Origin: Planktosalinus sp963975935
Lineage (GTDB): Bacteria > Bacteroidota > Bacteroidia > Flavobacteriales > Flavobacteriaceae
NCBI GenBank assembly: GCA_963975935.1
Contig: CAXBIQ010000014.1
Coordinates: 1 to 64,000, forward strand
Direction: 5' to 3'
Length of the DNA: 64,000 nucleotides
Position numbers and translations under genes: made by a program. Below, one piece after another: positions 14,552 to 23,345 of this stretch; the first letter of the stretch is position 1; every line of letters starts with the position of its first letter. The notes beneath the pieces were generated by a model, which saw nothing but the letters and a program-made list of their open reading frames with translations, had not been told where the DNA came from and ran no database searches.

Positions 14552-15376
14552 TTAAATTTTAAAAGTAATCACAGGTCTTTTTGCATGGTTGACAAGGTCT
14601 TCACTTACACTACCGTTAAAGAAGTGGGAGAGTCCTTTTCTGCCGTGAGTTGCCATCCCAATAAGATCAGCATTGATGGATTGTGCAAAGTTTAATACGC
14701 CTTTTTCAACTGAGGTGTCGTTATAAATATTGAGGGTATGACTGTCAATCTCTATTCCCTTCATAAAATCAGCCATCACTTTTTGAGCTTCCATCGTGGT
14801 CATAAAGTTTGTTGCCGTATTGATAAAAAGAAGATGCAGGGTTGCGCCTACAGCTTCGGCAAATTTAATGGCTTCTTTAAAGGGTTTTTTGCATTCATCA
14901 GAAAAGTCAGTTGCAAAGACAAAGTTGTTAATCGAGAATTTGGTGTGTTCATTTTTGATTACCAGTACCGGGATATTTGATGTGCGCACTACCTTTTCAG
15001 TATTGCTTCCAATAAACATTTCCTTAAAACCACTGGCTCCGTGAGAACCCATGACAATCAAATCTACCTCATGTTTGTTTGCTTCACCAATAATGCCGTC
15101 AAAAGCTTCCTGAAATTGTACGGTTTCATAGACAGTAATGCCCTCGAGATAATCAGCGCTGAGTACTTCCTCAAATCGTTTATGGGCCAGCTTCATAAAA
15201 AAGATGGATTCAGGCAGGCTTCCGCCATTATTGGCTGCATCCACCAGATTTAAAGGAAGTTCAAGCATATGAAGTAAATATATTTCACTGTTATGCTTTC
15301 TGGCCAGTTGGGCGGCAACTTTTAAAGCTTGTTCTGCTTGTTTTGAAAAATCTGTAGGGACAAGAATTTTTTTCAT
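14552..15376 (-). CDS. Universal stress protein, two tandem UspA domains
   Basis: The 274-residue protein carries two UspA domains. The first starts KKILVPTDFSKQAEQAL and ends with the nucleotide-binding motif GSHGASGFKEMFIGSNTEKVVR plus PVLVIK. The second starts NFVFATDFSDECKKPF and ends GMATHGRKGLSHFFNGSVSEDLV. The G-2x-G-9x-G-(S/N) motifs for ATP are visible in both domains. Such tandem proteins respond to growth arrest and stress in the cytoplasm. The gene is monocistronic, divergent from rimP, and ends at a strong terminator. Its exact function is unknown. Confidence 0.93.
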   Translation of the reverse strand: MKKILVPTDFSKQAEQALKVAAQLARKHNSEIYLLHMLELPLNLVDAANNGGSLPESIFFMKLAHKRFEEVLSADYLEGITVYETVQFQEAFDGIIGEANKHEVDLIVMGSHGASGFKEMFIGSNTEKVVRTSNIPVLVIKNEHTKFSINNFVFATDFSDECKKPFKEAIKFAEAVGATLHLLFINTATNFMTTMEAQKVMADFMKGIEIDSHTLNIYNDTSVEKGVLNFAQSINADLIGMATHGRKGLSHFFNGSVSEDLVNHAKRPVITFKI

Positions 15377-15465
15377 GGAATAGGGTTTGATGTGGTTTGA
15401 ATTTTAATGTTAAATTACAAAAAAAAATCCACTTGCATCCTTTTTTTTTAATGAGAAATAATTCA

Positions 15466-15473
15466 TATATTTG
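15466..15473 (+). promoter_or_regulatory. Predicted -7 element of the rimP-nusA-infB operon
   Basis: TATATTTG fits TAnnTTTG. The predicted start near 15479 gives a leader of about 57 bases that contains the hairpin at 15500-15520. Confidence 0.7.
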
Positions 15474-15499
15474 CGCCATTGAAAAACAAGGCGTTAGGT

Positions 15500-15525
15500 G
15501 AGGGGACAAAAAGTCCCCTCTTTTT
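15500..15525 (+). promoter_or_regulatory. Terminator-like hairpin in the rimP leader
   Basis: GAGGGGAC (15500-15507), a loop of five A, and GTCCCCTC (15513-15520) form a perfect eight-pair stem, followed at once by five T. This has the shape of an intrinsic terminator placed 10 bp before the rimP ATG, inside the transcript leader. It could be an attenuator that responds to NusA, which is encoded by the next gene, or could end an upstream transcript. Confidence 0.75.
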
Positions 15526-15535
15526 ATAGAATAAA

Positions 15536-16003
15536 ATGTTAAAAGAAAAAGTACTGCAATTGCTCGAGGATGCTCTTGATGAAAATCCTTCTTTATTCCT
15601 TATTGATTTTCAAATGGATGCTAACAATAGCATCAAAATTATCATTGATGGTGACGAAGGGGTTTCAGTAAGTGACTGTGTTGCAGTGAGCCGGGCCGTT
15701 GAACATAACATTGACAGGGAGGAATATGATTTTTCGCTTGAGGTCGCCTCAGCCGGGGCAACTTCGCCGTTAACCATGCCAAGACAGTATAAAAAACACA
15801 CCGGCAGAACGCTCGAATTAAAAACAAATGAAGGAGTGTCTTTTGAAGGAGTGCTGACCGGGGTTTCAGATACAGGAATTTCACTCAGCTGGAAAGCAAG
15901 AGAACCAAAACCGGTGGGGAAGGGAAAAGTAACCGTTGAAAAATCAGCAGAGATCCCTTTCGATACCATTAAAGAATGTAAAGTAAAAATAATATTTAAC
16001 TAA
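15536..16003 (+). CDS. rimP: Ribosome maturation factor RimP
   Basis: The 155-residue protein assists assembly of the 30S subunit, binding S12 and S19 during maturation. It has the usual two-domain form: an N-terminal alpha/beta part (FLIDFQMDANNSIKIIIDGDEGVSVSDCVAVSRAVEHNID, with the SLEVASAGATSPL motif of the family) and a C-terminal SH3-like part (KKHTGRTLELKT). Its position before nusA and infB is the classic conserved order. The ATG at 15536 follows the leader hairpin closely, and only eight bases separate its stop from nusA. Confidence 0.95.
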   Translation: MLKEKVLQLLEDALDENPSLFLIDFQMDANNSIKIIIDGDEGVSVSDCVAVSRAVEHNIDREEYDFSLEVASAGATSPLTMPRQYKKHTGRTLELKTNEGVSFEGVLTGVSDTGISLSWKAREPKPVGKGKVTVEKSAEIPFDTIKECKVKIIFN

Positions 16004-16011
16004 GTACAGAT

Positions 16012-17250
16012 ATGGAAAATATCGCATTGATTGAATCTTTTTCAGAATTTAAAGACGATAAATTTATCGATAGGGTTACCTTGATGGCAATTTTAGAAGA
16101 CGTTTTTAGAACGACCCTGAAGAAGAAATATGGTGATGATGATAATTTTGATATTATTATTAACCCTGACAAAGGAGATTTAGAAATCTGGAGAAACAGA
16201 GTAGTTGTTGCAGATGGTGAAGTTGAGGACCCCAATCAGGAAATTTCTCTCACTGAAGCAAGAAAAATCGAGCCCGATTTTGAAATTGGGGAAGATGTAT
16301 CTGAAGAGGTTAAATTGATAGATTTGGGCAGAAGGGCTATTTTGGCTTTGCGCCAGAATTTAATATCAAAAATCCACGAACACGATAACACAAATATCTA
16401 CAAGCACTTTAAAGACCTTGAAGGCGAACTTTATACTGCTGAAGTACATCACATAAGACATAGGGCAGTAATTTTACTTGATGATGAAGGAAATGAAATT
16501 ATACTCCCCAAAGAAAAGCAAATCCCATCTGATTTTTTCAGAAAAGGTGACAATGTAAGAGGGATTATTGAAAGCGTTGAATTAAAAGGCAATAAGCCCA
16601 CGATACTGATGTCCAGGACCAGCAACAAGTTTTTGGAAAAGCTCTTTGAACAAGAGATTCCGGAAGTTTTTGACGGTCTTATCACCGTTAAAAATGTTGT
16701 GAGGATTCCCGGTGAAAAAGCAAAGGTAGCCGTAGACTCTTATGATGACAGGATTGACCCGGTGGGTGCTTGTGTGGGGATGAAAGGATCGAGAATCCAT
16801 GGTATCGTCAGAGAGCTCGGCAATGAAAATATTGATGTTATTAACTATACTGCAAATACAAATTTGTATATTTCACGTGCCTTAAGTCCCGCGAAAATAA
16901 CATCCATTTCAATTAATGATGAAACCAAACACGCTGAGGTTACATTAAAACTGGAAGAAGTTTCCAAGGCCATTGGCCGTGGAGGCCATAACATTCGTCT
17001 GGCAGGACAGTTGACCGGTTATGAAATCGACGTCATCAGGGAAGGTGTTGAAGAAGAAGAAGATGTAGAGCTTAGAGAGTTTTCAGATGAAATCGAAGGA
17101 TGGATCATCGATGAATTTTCAAGAATAGGACTGGATACAGCAAAACAAATTTTAGATCAGGATATTGATGACCTGATTAAGAGAACAGACCTCGAGGAAG
17201 AAACCATCAGGGATGTGATCAATATATTAAAGGAGGAATTTGAAAAATAA
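16012..17250 (+). CDS. nusA: Transcription termination/antitermination protein NusA
   Basis: The 412-residue protein has the NusA N-terminal RNA polymerase-binding domain (1 to about 125), an S1 domain (about 130-200) and two KH domains with VGACVGMKGSRIHGIVRELGNE and IGRGGHNIRLAGQLTGYEIDV. The short C-terminal acidic part has one helix-hairpin-like region (IDEFSRIGLDTAKQILDQ). NusA controls pausing, termination and antitermination. It is second in the rimP-nusA-infB operon and may itself act on the hairpin in the leader. Confidence 0.96.
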   Translation: MENIALIESFSEFKDDKFIDRVTLMAILEDVFRTTLKKKYGDDDNFDIIINPDKGDLEIWRNRVVVADGEVEDPNQEISLTEARKIEPDFEIGEDVSEEVKLIDLGRRAILALRQNLISKIHEHDNTNIYKHFKDLEGELYTAEVHHIRHRAVILLDDEGNEIILPKEKQIPSDFFRKGDNVRGIIESVELKGNKPTILMSRTSNKFLEKLFEQEIPEVFDGLITVKNVVRIPGEKAKVAVDSYDDRIDPVGACVGMKGSRIHGIVRELGNENIDVINYTANTNLYISRALSPAKITSISINDETKHAEVTLKLEEVSKAIGRGGHNIRLAGQLTGYEIDVIREGVEEEEDVELREFSDEIEGWIIDEFSRIGLDTAKQILDQDIDDLIKRTDLEEETIRDVINILKEEFEK

Positions 17251-17296
17251 CAGTTAAAATTCCCGCACAAAAAACAAAAAAAAAGGAAAGCACTTT

Positions 17297-20053
17297 ATGG
17301 CTGAAGTAAACACAATGAGGTTAAACAAGGTTTTACGCGAATTCAACATTTCGTTAGACCGTGCCGTGGAATATTTAAAATCCAAAGGTCACGAGATAGA
17401 CGCGCGTCCTACAACCAAAATTTCCAATGAAGTTTATCAAATACTCTTTGATGAATTTCAGACAGATAAATCCAAAAAAGTTGCCTCAAAGGAAGTAAGC
17501 GAAGAGAAGAGAAAAGAAAAAGAAGAGCTTAGGATTGCCCGCGAAAAGGAAATTGAAGAAAAGCAGAAAGCTGCTGATGCCCGCGAAAAAGAAATCATAA
17601 AAGCCCAAAACAAGCTTGAGGGTCCTAAGACTGTTGGTAAAATTGACCTTGACGCTAAAAAAGAAACCTCTTCTCCCAAGGAAGAGCCGCCAAAAGAAGC
17701 TGAAAAACCAACAGTAAAGGAAGAGAAAGCAGAAGAAAAAGCAGCTGTTGCCAAAAAAGAAACTCCTAAAGAAAAAGAGACTCCTGAAGAGGAAGTTAAG
17801 GAAGAAGTTAAAAAGGAGGCCCCCAAAGAAGATAAAAAGCAAGAGCCTGAAGTTGAAAAAAAGGAGAAAACTCAAGAAATTGAGGAATCTAAACTTACTG
17901 AGACCAAATATAAGAAACTTGACGGGCCTAATTTTACCGGTAAAACAATTGATTTAGAGCAATTCAAAAAAGCCAAAAAGAAACCACCCGAAAAAGCAAA
18001 ACCTGCAGCCGGTTCTGCAAAAGATAAAGATGCAAATAAGGGTAAAAGAAGAAGAATAAGCAAGGAGCCTTCAAAGAGTTCTTCAGGTGCATCTTCCGGG
18101 CCCAGAGGCAGAGCAAGGGGCAAACAGCCTGTTCACAAGGAAGAGCCCAGTGAAGAAGCAGTTCAAAAGCAAATTAAGGAAACCCTTGAAAAACTTCAGG
18201 GAAAATCCTCAAAAGGAAAAGCCGCAAAATACAGACGGGACAAACGGGATACACACCGTCAAAAAACGGAAGACGAACTTGCACAACAGGACTCACAAAG
18301 CAAAGTCCTTCAGGTTACAGAGTTTGTAACGGTAAGTGAGCTTGCTACTTTGATGAATGTGCCTGTTACCAATGTGATATCGGCGTGTATGTCCTTAGGA
18401 TTGATGGTAACTATGAACCAGCGCCTTGATGCTGAAACGTTGAGTATTGTAGCAGATGAATTTGGTTTTGAAATCAAATTTGTTACTGCAGATACAGAAG
18501 ATATGACGCAGGTTGTAGAGGAGAACCCTGAAGATTTAGAGCCAAGAGCTCCCATTGTTACCGTTATGGGTCACGTTGACCACGGTAAGACATCACTATT
18601 GGATAACATCCGTCAGGAAAATGTTATTGCAGGTGAATCCGGTGGAATTACACAGCATATTGGTGCTTATGCAGTGCAACTAGAGAACGGTCAAAAGATT
18701 ACCTTTTTGGATACTCCCGGTCACGAGGCCTTTACGGCAATGCGTGCGAGAGGTGCTAAAGTAACTGATATTGCCATAATTGTTGTCGCTGCAGATGATG
18801 ATGTAATGCCCCAGACAAAAGAAGCCATATCACATGCACAGGCGGCAGGGGTACCCATCGTGTTTGCCATTAATAAAATAGACAGACCTGAGGCAAATCC
18901 TGAAAAAATTAAAGAAAAACTCGCCGGCATGAACCTTCTTGTTGAAGACTGGGGAGGTAAAATACAATCTCACGACATTTCGGCAAAAACAGGAGCCGGA
19001 GTGAATGAACTTTTAGAAAAAGTACTTTTGGAAGCAGAATTACTTGAATTAAAAGCAAATCCTAAAAAACCGGCAGTGGGTACTGTCGTTGAAGCCTTTT
19101 TAGATAAAGGTCGCGGCTATGTTTCGACAATCCTGGTACAATCTGGTACTTTGAATATAGGTGACTATGTTTTGGCTGGTCAGCATAGTGGTAAAGTAAA
19201 AGCCATGCACGATGAGCGCGGCCATAATATAAAGGCAGTTGGGCCGGCATCACCGGTTTCAATTCTTGGTCTTGACGGTGCTCCACAAGCTGGAGATAAG
19301 TTTTCAGTTTATGAAGATGAAAGGGAAGCCAAGAATATTGCTGCAAAACGCACCCAGTTGCAAAGGGAGCAATCTGTTAGAACACAAAGACACATTACGC
19401 TTGACGAAATTGGAAGACGTATTGCTTTAGGTGATTTCAAGGAGTTGAACATCATTATCAAGGCTGATGTTGATGGTTCCGTTGAGGCATTGACAGATTC
19501 TTTCCAGAAACTTTCGTCAGAAGAAATACAAATAAACATCATTCACAAAGCTGTAGGGCCCATCACAGAAAGCGATGTTCTTCTCGCTTCAGCTTCTGAT
19601 GCGATCATCATAGGGTTTAATGTTCGCCCCATGGGGAATGCGAGACAAATTGCAGATAAAGAAGAAATAGATATCAGGCAATACTCCATTATCTATGATG
19701 CCATTAACGACCTGAAAGATGCTATGGAAGGGATGCTTTCTCCTGTAATGAAAGAAGAAATTACCGGAACTGCAGAAGTAAGGGAAACCTTTAAGATATC
19801 CAAAGTGGGAACCATTGCAGGATGTATGGTGACCAGCGGAAAAATCCTCAGAAACTCCGGTATCAGATTAATTCGTGAGGGCGTGGTAATCCATACAGGC
19901 ACACTTTCGTCACTGAAAAGATTTAAGGACGATGTCAAGGAAGTTGCCAAAGGGTATGACTGTGGTATTCAAATTACCAACTACAATGACCTGGTTGAAG
20001 GAGACATCATTGAAGGATTCCAGGAAGTGGAGGTTAAGAAGAAACTCAAATAA
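17297..20053 (+). CDS. infB: Translation initiation factor IF-2
   Basis: IF-2 binds initiator tRNA and GTP on the 30S subunit. The 918-residue protein has an N-terminal IF2_N motif (MRLNKVLREFNISLDRAVEYLKSKG), a long Lys/Glu-rich linker (about 55-330), and a second IF2_N-like segment. The GTPase domain has G1 GHVDHGKT at 425-432, DTPGHE and NKID. The C-terminal domains are complete (GGSV-like VDGSVEALTDSF, and HTGTLSSLKRFKDDVKEV near the end). The long charged linker explains the open frames on the other strand here. A terminator follows the gene. Confidence 0.97.
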   Translation: MAEVNTMRLNKVLREFNISLDRAVEYLKSKGHEIDARPTTKISNEVYQILFDEFQTDKSKKVASKEVSEEKRKEKEELRIAREKEIEEKQKAADAREKEIIKAQNKLEGPKTVGKIDLDAKKETSSPKEEPPKEAEKPTVKEEKAEEKAAVAKKETPKEKETPEEEVKEEVKKEAPKEDKKQEPEVEKKEKTQEIEESKLTETKYKKLDGPNFTGKTIDLEQFKKAKKKPPEKAKPAAGSAKDKDANKGKRRRISKEPSKSSSGASSGPRGRARGKQPVHKEEPSEEAVQKQIKETLEKLQGKSSKGKAAKYRRDKRDTHRQKTEDELAQQDSQSKVLQVTEFVTVSELATLMNVPVTNVISACMSLGLMVTMNQRLDAETLSIVADEFGFEIKFVTADTEDMTQVVEENPEDLEPRAPIVTVMGHVDHGKTSLLDNIRQENVIAGESGGITQHIGAYAVQLENGQKITFLDTPGHEAFTAMRARGAKVTDIAIIVVAADDDVMPQTKEAISHAQAAGVPIVFAINKIDRPEANPEKIKEKLAGMNLLVEDWGGKIQSHDISAKTGAGVNELLEKVLLEAELLELKANPKKPAVGTVVEAFLDKGRGYVSTILVQSGTLNIGDYVLAGQHSGKVKAMHDERGHNIKAVGPASPVSILGLDGAPQAGDKFSVYEDEREAKNIAAKRTQLQREQSVRTQRHITLDEIGRRIALGDFKELNIIIKADVDGSVEALTDSFQKLSSEEIQINIIHKAVGPITESDVLLASASDAIIIGFNVRPMGNARQIADKEEIDIRQYSIIYDAINDLKDAMEGMLSPVMKEEITGTAEVRETFKISKVGTIAGCMVTSGKILRNSGIRLIREGVVIHTGTLSSLKRFKDDVKEVAKGYDCGIQITNYNDLVEGDIIEGFQEVEVKKKLK

Positions 20054-20078
20054 CGTAAAACAAAAAATTTGGTTTATA

Positions 20079-20110
20079 AAAAATGCTGTTGAATTTCATC
20101 AGCATTTTTT
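20079..20110 (+). terminator. Terminator of the rimP-nusA-infB operon
   Basis: AAATGCTG (20081-20088) pairs with CAGCATTT (20100-20107), followed by T. It lies about 25 bp after the infB stop. Confidence 0.85.
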
Positions 20111-20215
20111 ATGCAATAACGTTTTAAAAATGCGTTGTACAATAAGTGAAATAATTATTGACACCTAAGTGTAACATTATAAAATGAAACACGTCCTTTT
20201 TAGAAATACCTTTTA

Positions 20216-22708
20216 ATGAAATATTTAGCAAAGACCAGCATTCTACTGTATATTTTTTTTTATGCCTTTTCTGTTTCAGGGCAAACCATGATTCAAACTG
20301 AAGACAGTATTTCCAGAAAAAAAATTAATGTTTTAAGAATCACAGAACCCCCAAAGATTGATGGAATCCTGGACGATGCTGCCTGGAAAAATGCACCCAT
20401 TGCTGATGGTTTTGTGGAACGCATTCCGGTAAACGGAAGACCCATTCCCGACAGTCTTAAAACCGAAGTTAAAATTGTTTATGATGATCTTGGGATTTAT
20501 TTTGGTGCCACTTTGAATGATCCTGACCCCAACAAGATTTTAAAAGAACTTACCGAAAGAGACCAAATAGGTAATGACGACTTTTTCTTTATTTTACTTA
20601 ATGGTTACAATGACCGTCAGCAAAGCCTTCAGTTTATCGTTACTGCAGCAGGTGTGCAATATGATGCAAAAATGACCAACGACAACGAAGACTCTTCCTG
20701 GAATGCAGTATGGTACAGTGCTGTTAATATTAATGAAAATGGTTGGGTAGCAGAAATATTTATCCCTTATTCTGAACTGCGTTTCCCAAGCAGGGATGTT
20801 CAAACCTGGGGGCTTAATATGGAAAGGGAATTCCGGCGTGAACGCACGCGGTACAGCTGGAATCATATCGACAACACAAAAGGAAGCTTTTCTATTTATG
20901 ACGGTGAAATTCATGGGATTGAAAATATTGAAACCCCTTTGAGGCTTTCGCTTCAGCCCTATCTTTCTGCCTATGTCAACAATTTTGACGGTGAAACCGA
21001 AACAGTGGTAAACGGCGGTGCTGATTTAAAATATGGCATCAACGATGCTTTTACTCTGGATATGGTCTTAGTACCTGATTTTGGGCAGACAAAATTTGAT
21101 GAAACCGTTTTAAACCTGTCTGCTTTTGAAGTGCAATATGCAGAACAAAGGCCTTTTTTTACGGAAGGTACAGAGCTTTTTTCAAAAGGAAATTTATTCT
21201 ATTCAAGAAGGATTGGTGGGGCACCGTCGGGGAGTGTTACCCTTACTGAAAACGAAGAAATTGTTTCCTTTCCCTCAAGGGTTGATTTATTGAATGCCTC
21301 AAAAATTTCAGGCAGGACTTCCGGAGGACTGGGAATTGGCTTTTTCAATGCTATAACAAAAAAAGCGGAAGCGGCTATAGTGGATTCTGAAACCCAGGAA
21401 CAACGGAAAGTAGTAGTGGAACCGCTAACTAATTATAACATCCTGGTATTGGACCAGCGCTTTGGGGAAAATTCGTCCCTTTCCTTTGTAAATACCAATG
21501 TATTGCGGGATGGAGGATTTACAGATGCCAATGCATCTGCATTGCTTTTGTCTTTGACTAACAAAAAAAATACCTACCGCTACAATGCCGGTGCTAAGGG
21601 GAGCTGGGTGGTTAGCGAATCTACAAAATTTGGTATGGAGGGTCAGGCACAGATATCCAATATTAGTGGTAAACACAGAACAACAGCAGCAGTATTTTTC
21701 AGGACTAAAGATTATGATATCAACGATCTGGGTTTTTCAGCAAATACGAATTTTATAAACTACTATGGGTATTACGGTTACAGGCTTTTGCAGCCTGTCG
21801 GCTTTTTAAACTCCATGAATTTAAATTTCAATCTCAATTATGACAGAAGGCTGGAACCCGATTTATACCACAGGTATAGTTTCAATTTTAATTCAAATTT
21901 TACAACCAAAGACTTTTTTGGCTTTGGAGGAGGTTTTGAATCAACCCCTTTTGGCGTAAATGACATTTATGAACCCAGGATTGAAGGAAGGCATGTGAAA
22001 GTTCCTGCTTATTATAACCCTTGGGTATGGATTTCAACAGACTACCGGAAAAGATTTGCCCTCGATGTAAACCTGGATTGGGTCAGTTATGACCAAAAAG
22101 ACAGGGAGTCTTTCTTTATTCAGGTGTCACCTAGGTTTCGGTTTTCAGACAAGTGGAAAATGGCTGCGCGGTCCTCTATAAACAAGTCTTTCCTTGAGGA
22201 AGGCTTTGTCAATATCCGGGACAATGATATTATTTTTGGACAGCGTGGCAGAAATACAATTGTAAACTCCATTGAGTCACAATATATTTTTAACAATAAA
22301 ATGGCTTTAGACTTGTCTTTCAGGCATTATTATTCTGAGGTGGCTTATCGTAAATTCTATACCCTTGAAGATAATGGTGGATTGGCTCATAATACAGATT
22401 ATTCTAATGTCCATGACACTACCTTCAACGCCTGGAATGTCGATTTGCGTTACAGCTGGTGGTTTGCACCCGGGAGCCAGGTAACGTTTCTTTACAGAAA
22501 TGCCATTGATAGTTTTATAAATCAATCCGGACTTCCATATTCAGAAAATTTTACTGATTTATTTGACAGTCCGCAGCTTAACAGCTTTTCGATAAGAATA
22601 AGTTACTTTTTGGATTACAATCGCATGAAAAACATGTTTCAGCAAAACAATGACGGTAGTCAGGTGGGAAGATCGTTACCCCTCAAAATGAACATGGCAA
22701 GTGGATAA
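20216..22708 (+). CDS. DUF5916 outer-membrane protein with N-terminal CBM9-like domain
   Basis: The 830-residue protein has a signal peptide (ILLYIFFYAFSVSGQ) and then a carbohydrate-binding family 9-like domain (about 35-240), which opens with EPPKIDGILDDAAWKNA, a hallmark of these proteins. The rest is rich in aromatic beta strands with alternating pattern, as in an outer-membrane barrel (DUF5916), with the typical QRPFFTEGTELF motif near residue 300. The function of the family is not established; a role in binding or passage of sugars or peptides across the outer membrane is plausible. It is monocistronic and convergent with the SPOR gene. Confidence 0.88.
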   Translation: MKYLAKTSILLYIFFYAFSVSGQTMIQTEDSISRKKINVLRITEPPKIDGILDDAAWKNAPIADGFVERIPVNGRPIPDSLKTEVKIVYDDLGIYFGATLNDPDPNKILKELTERDQIGNDDFFFILLNGYNDRQQSLQFIVTAAGVQYDAKMTNDNEDSSWNAVWYSAVNINENGWVAEIFIPYSELRFPSRDVQTWGLNMEREFRRERTRYSWNHIDNTKGSFSIYDGEIHGIENIETPLRLSLQPYLSAYVNNFDGETETVVNGGADLKYGINDAFTLDMVLVPDFGQTKFDETVLNLSAFEVQYAEQRPFFTEGTELFSKGNLFYSRRIGGAPSGSVTLTENEEIVSFPSRVDLLNASKISGRTSGGLGIGFFNAITKKAEAAIVDSETQEQRKVVVEPLTNYNILVLDQRFGENSSLSFVNTNVLRDGGFTDANASALLLSLTNKKNTYRYNAGAKGSWVVSESTKFGMEGQAQISNISGKHRTTAAVFFRTKDYDINDLGFSANTNFINYYGYYGYRLLQPVGFLNSMNLNFNLNYDRRLEPDLYHRYSFNFNSNFTTKDFFGFGGGFESTPFGVNDIYEPRIEGRHVKVPAYYNPWVWISTDYRKRFALDVNLDWVSYDQKDRESFFIQVSPRFRFSDKWKMAARSSINKSFLEEGFVNIRDNDIIFGQRGRNTIVNSIESQYIFNNKMALDLSFRHYYSEVAYRKFYTLEDNGGLAHNTDYSNVHDTTFNAWNVDLRYSWWFAPGSQVTFLYRNAIDSFINQSGLPYSENFTDLFDSPQLNSFSIRISYFLDYNRMKNMFQQNNDGSQVGRSLPLKMNMASG

Positions 22709-22723
22709 AAAGCATTTCAAAAC

Positions 22724-23107
22724 TTAATTTTTTCTATCAGGTTTGAAAACAAATGCGTTTGGAAATGTACGTTTAATTTCCATTAAGGCCCTGTCAGCTT
22801 CCAATCTGGTGGTATAATTACCCACCCACACTTTATAATTAGGGGTTTCATATTGAATGGTTGCCGGCCATATTGAACGTGTTCTCTGGTAATCTCTTAT
22901 GATTGTATTGGCTTCTTTCAGTTCACCGTAATACAGCTGTATGGTGTACCCGTCACTAAGTTTGTTTTCTTTGGCGAGATTGCTTTTCAACGTTAGCAAT
23001 TCGGTTAATTTTTGATCTTCATAGATATTTACTTGACCCTGCTGTGCTACACAAATGTGCGCCAGAAAAAGTAACAAAAAAACAGAGATTATATTGGTTT
23101 TCTTCAT
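22724..23107 (-). CDS. Small secreted SPOR-domain protein
   Basis: From the ATG at 23107 the protein is 127 residues with a signal peptide (NIISVFLLLFLAHICVA) cut before QQGQ. The C-terminal half is a SPOR domain (DGYTIQLYYGELKEANTIIRDYQR, with YKVWVGNYTTRLEADRALMEIKRTFPNAFV), which binds denuded peptidoglycan glycan strands. An upstream in-frame ATG would put 11 residues before the signal peptide and is less likely. The gene is convergent with the DUF5916 gene, with only 15 bases between the stops. Confidence 0.87.
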   Translation of the reverse strand: MKKTNIISVFLLLFLAHICVAQQGQVNIYEDQKLTELLTLKSNLAKENKLSDGYTIQLYYGELKEANTIIRDYQRTRSIWPATIQYETPNYKVWVGNYTTRLEADRALMEIKRTFPNAFVFKPDRKN

Positions 23108-23243
23108 TTTAAAATGGGTGTTGTTCAATTTACAATGCAAAGCTAGGGTTTAATAACTTAAATTGATATTAAAATATTATTTAGAATTGATATAAATTAT
23201 TAGTTAACGTTTAGTTTCAATTCCTAAAATGGACTTAAAATGT

Positions 23244-23251
23244 TACTTTTG
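23244..23251 (+). promoter_or_regulatory. Predicted -7 element of the alternative complex III operon
   Basis: TACTTTTG fits TAnnTTTG and lies 95 bp before the actA start, so the leader would be about 90 bases. No strong -33 element is visible. Confidence 0.5.
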
Positions 23252-23345
23252 TCCAGTTGTTTTGAGGGAGGAATGCTTAACTCTTTTTTTTTGAGCATAT
23301 AAGCAAAAATCCTTCCAGATTTTACACGATAATACACTACAAAGT

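Noticed and set aside
17458..17957. Overlapping frames on both strands within infB, rich in Phe/Ser or Lys.
   Set aside because: They arise from the Lys/Glu-rich linker of IF-2 and are low-complexity shadows.
18087..18329. Plus-strand open frame in a second phase within infB.
   Set aside because: It overlaps the IF-2 linker in another frame, without a plausible start or similarity.
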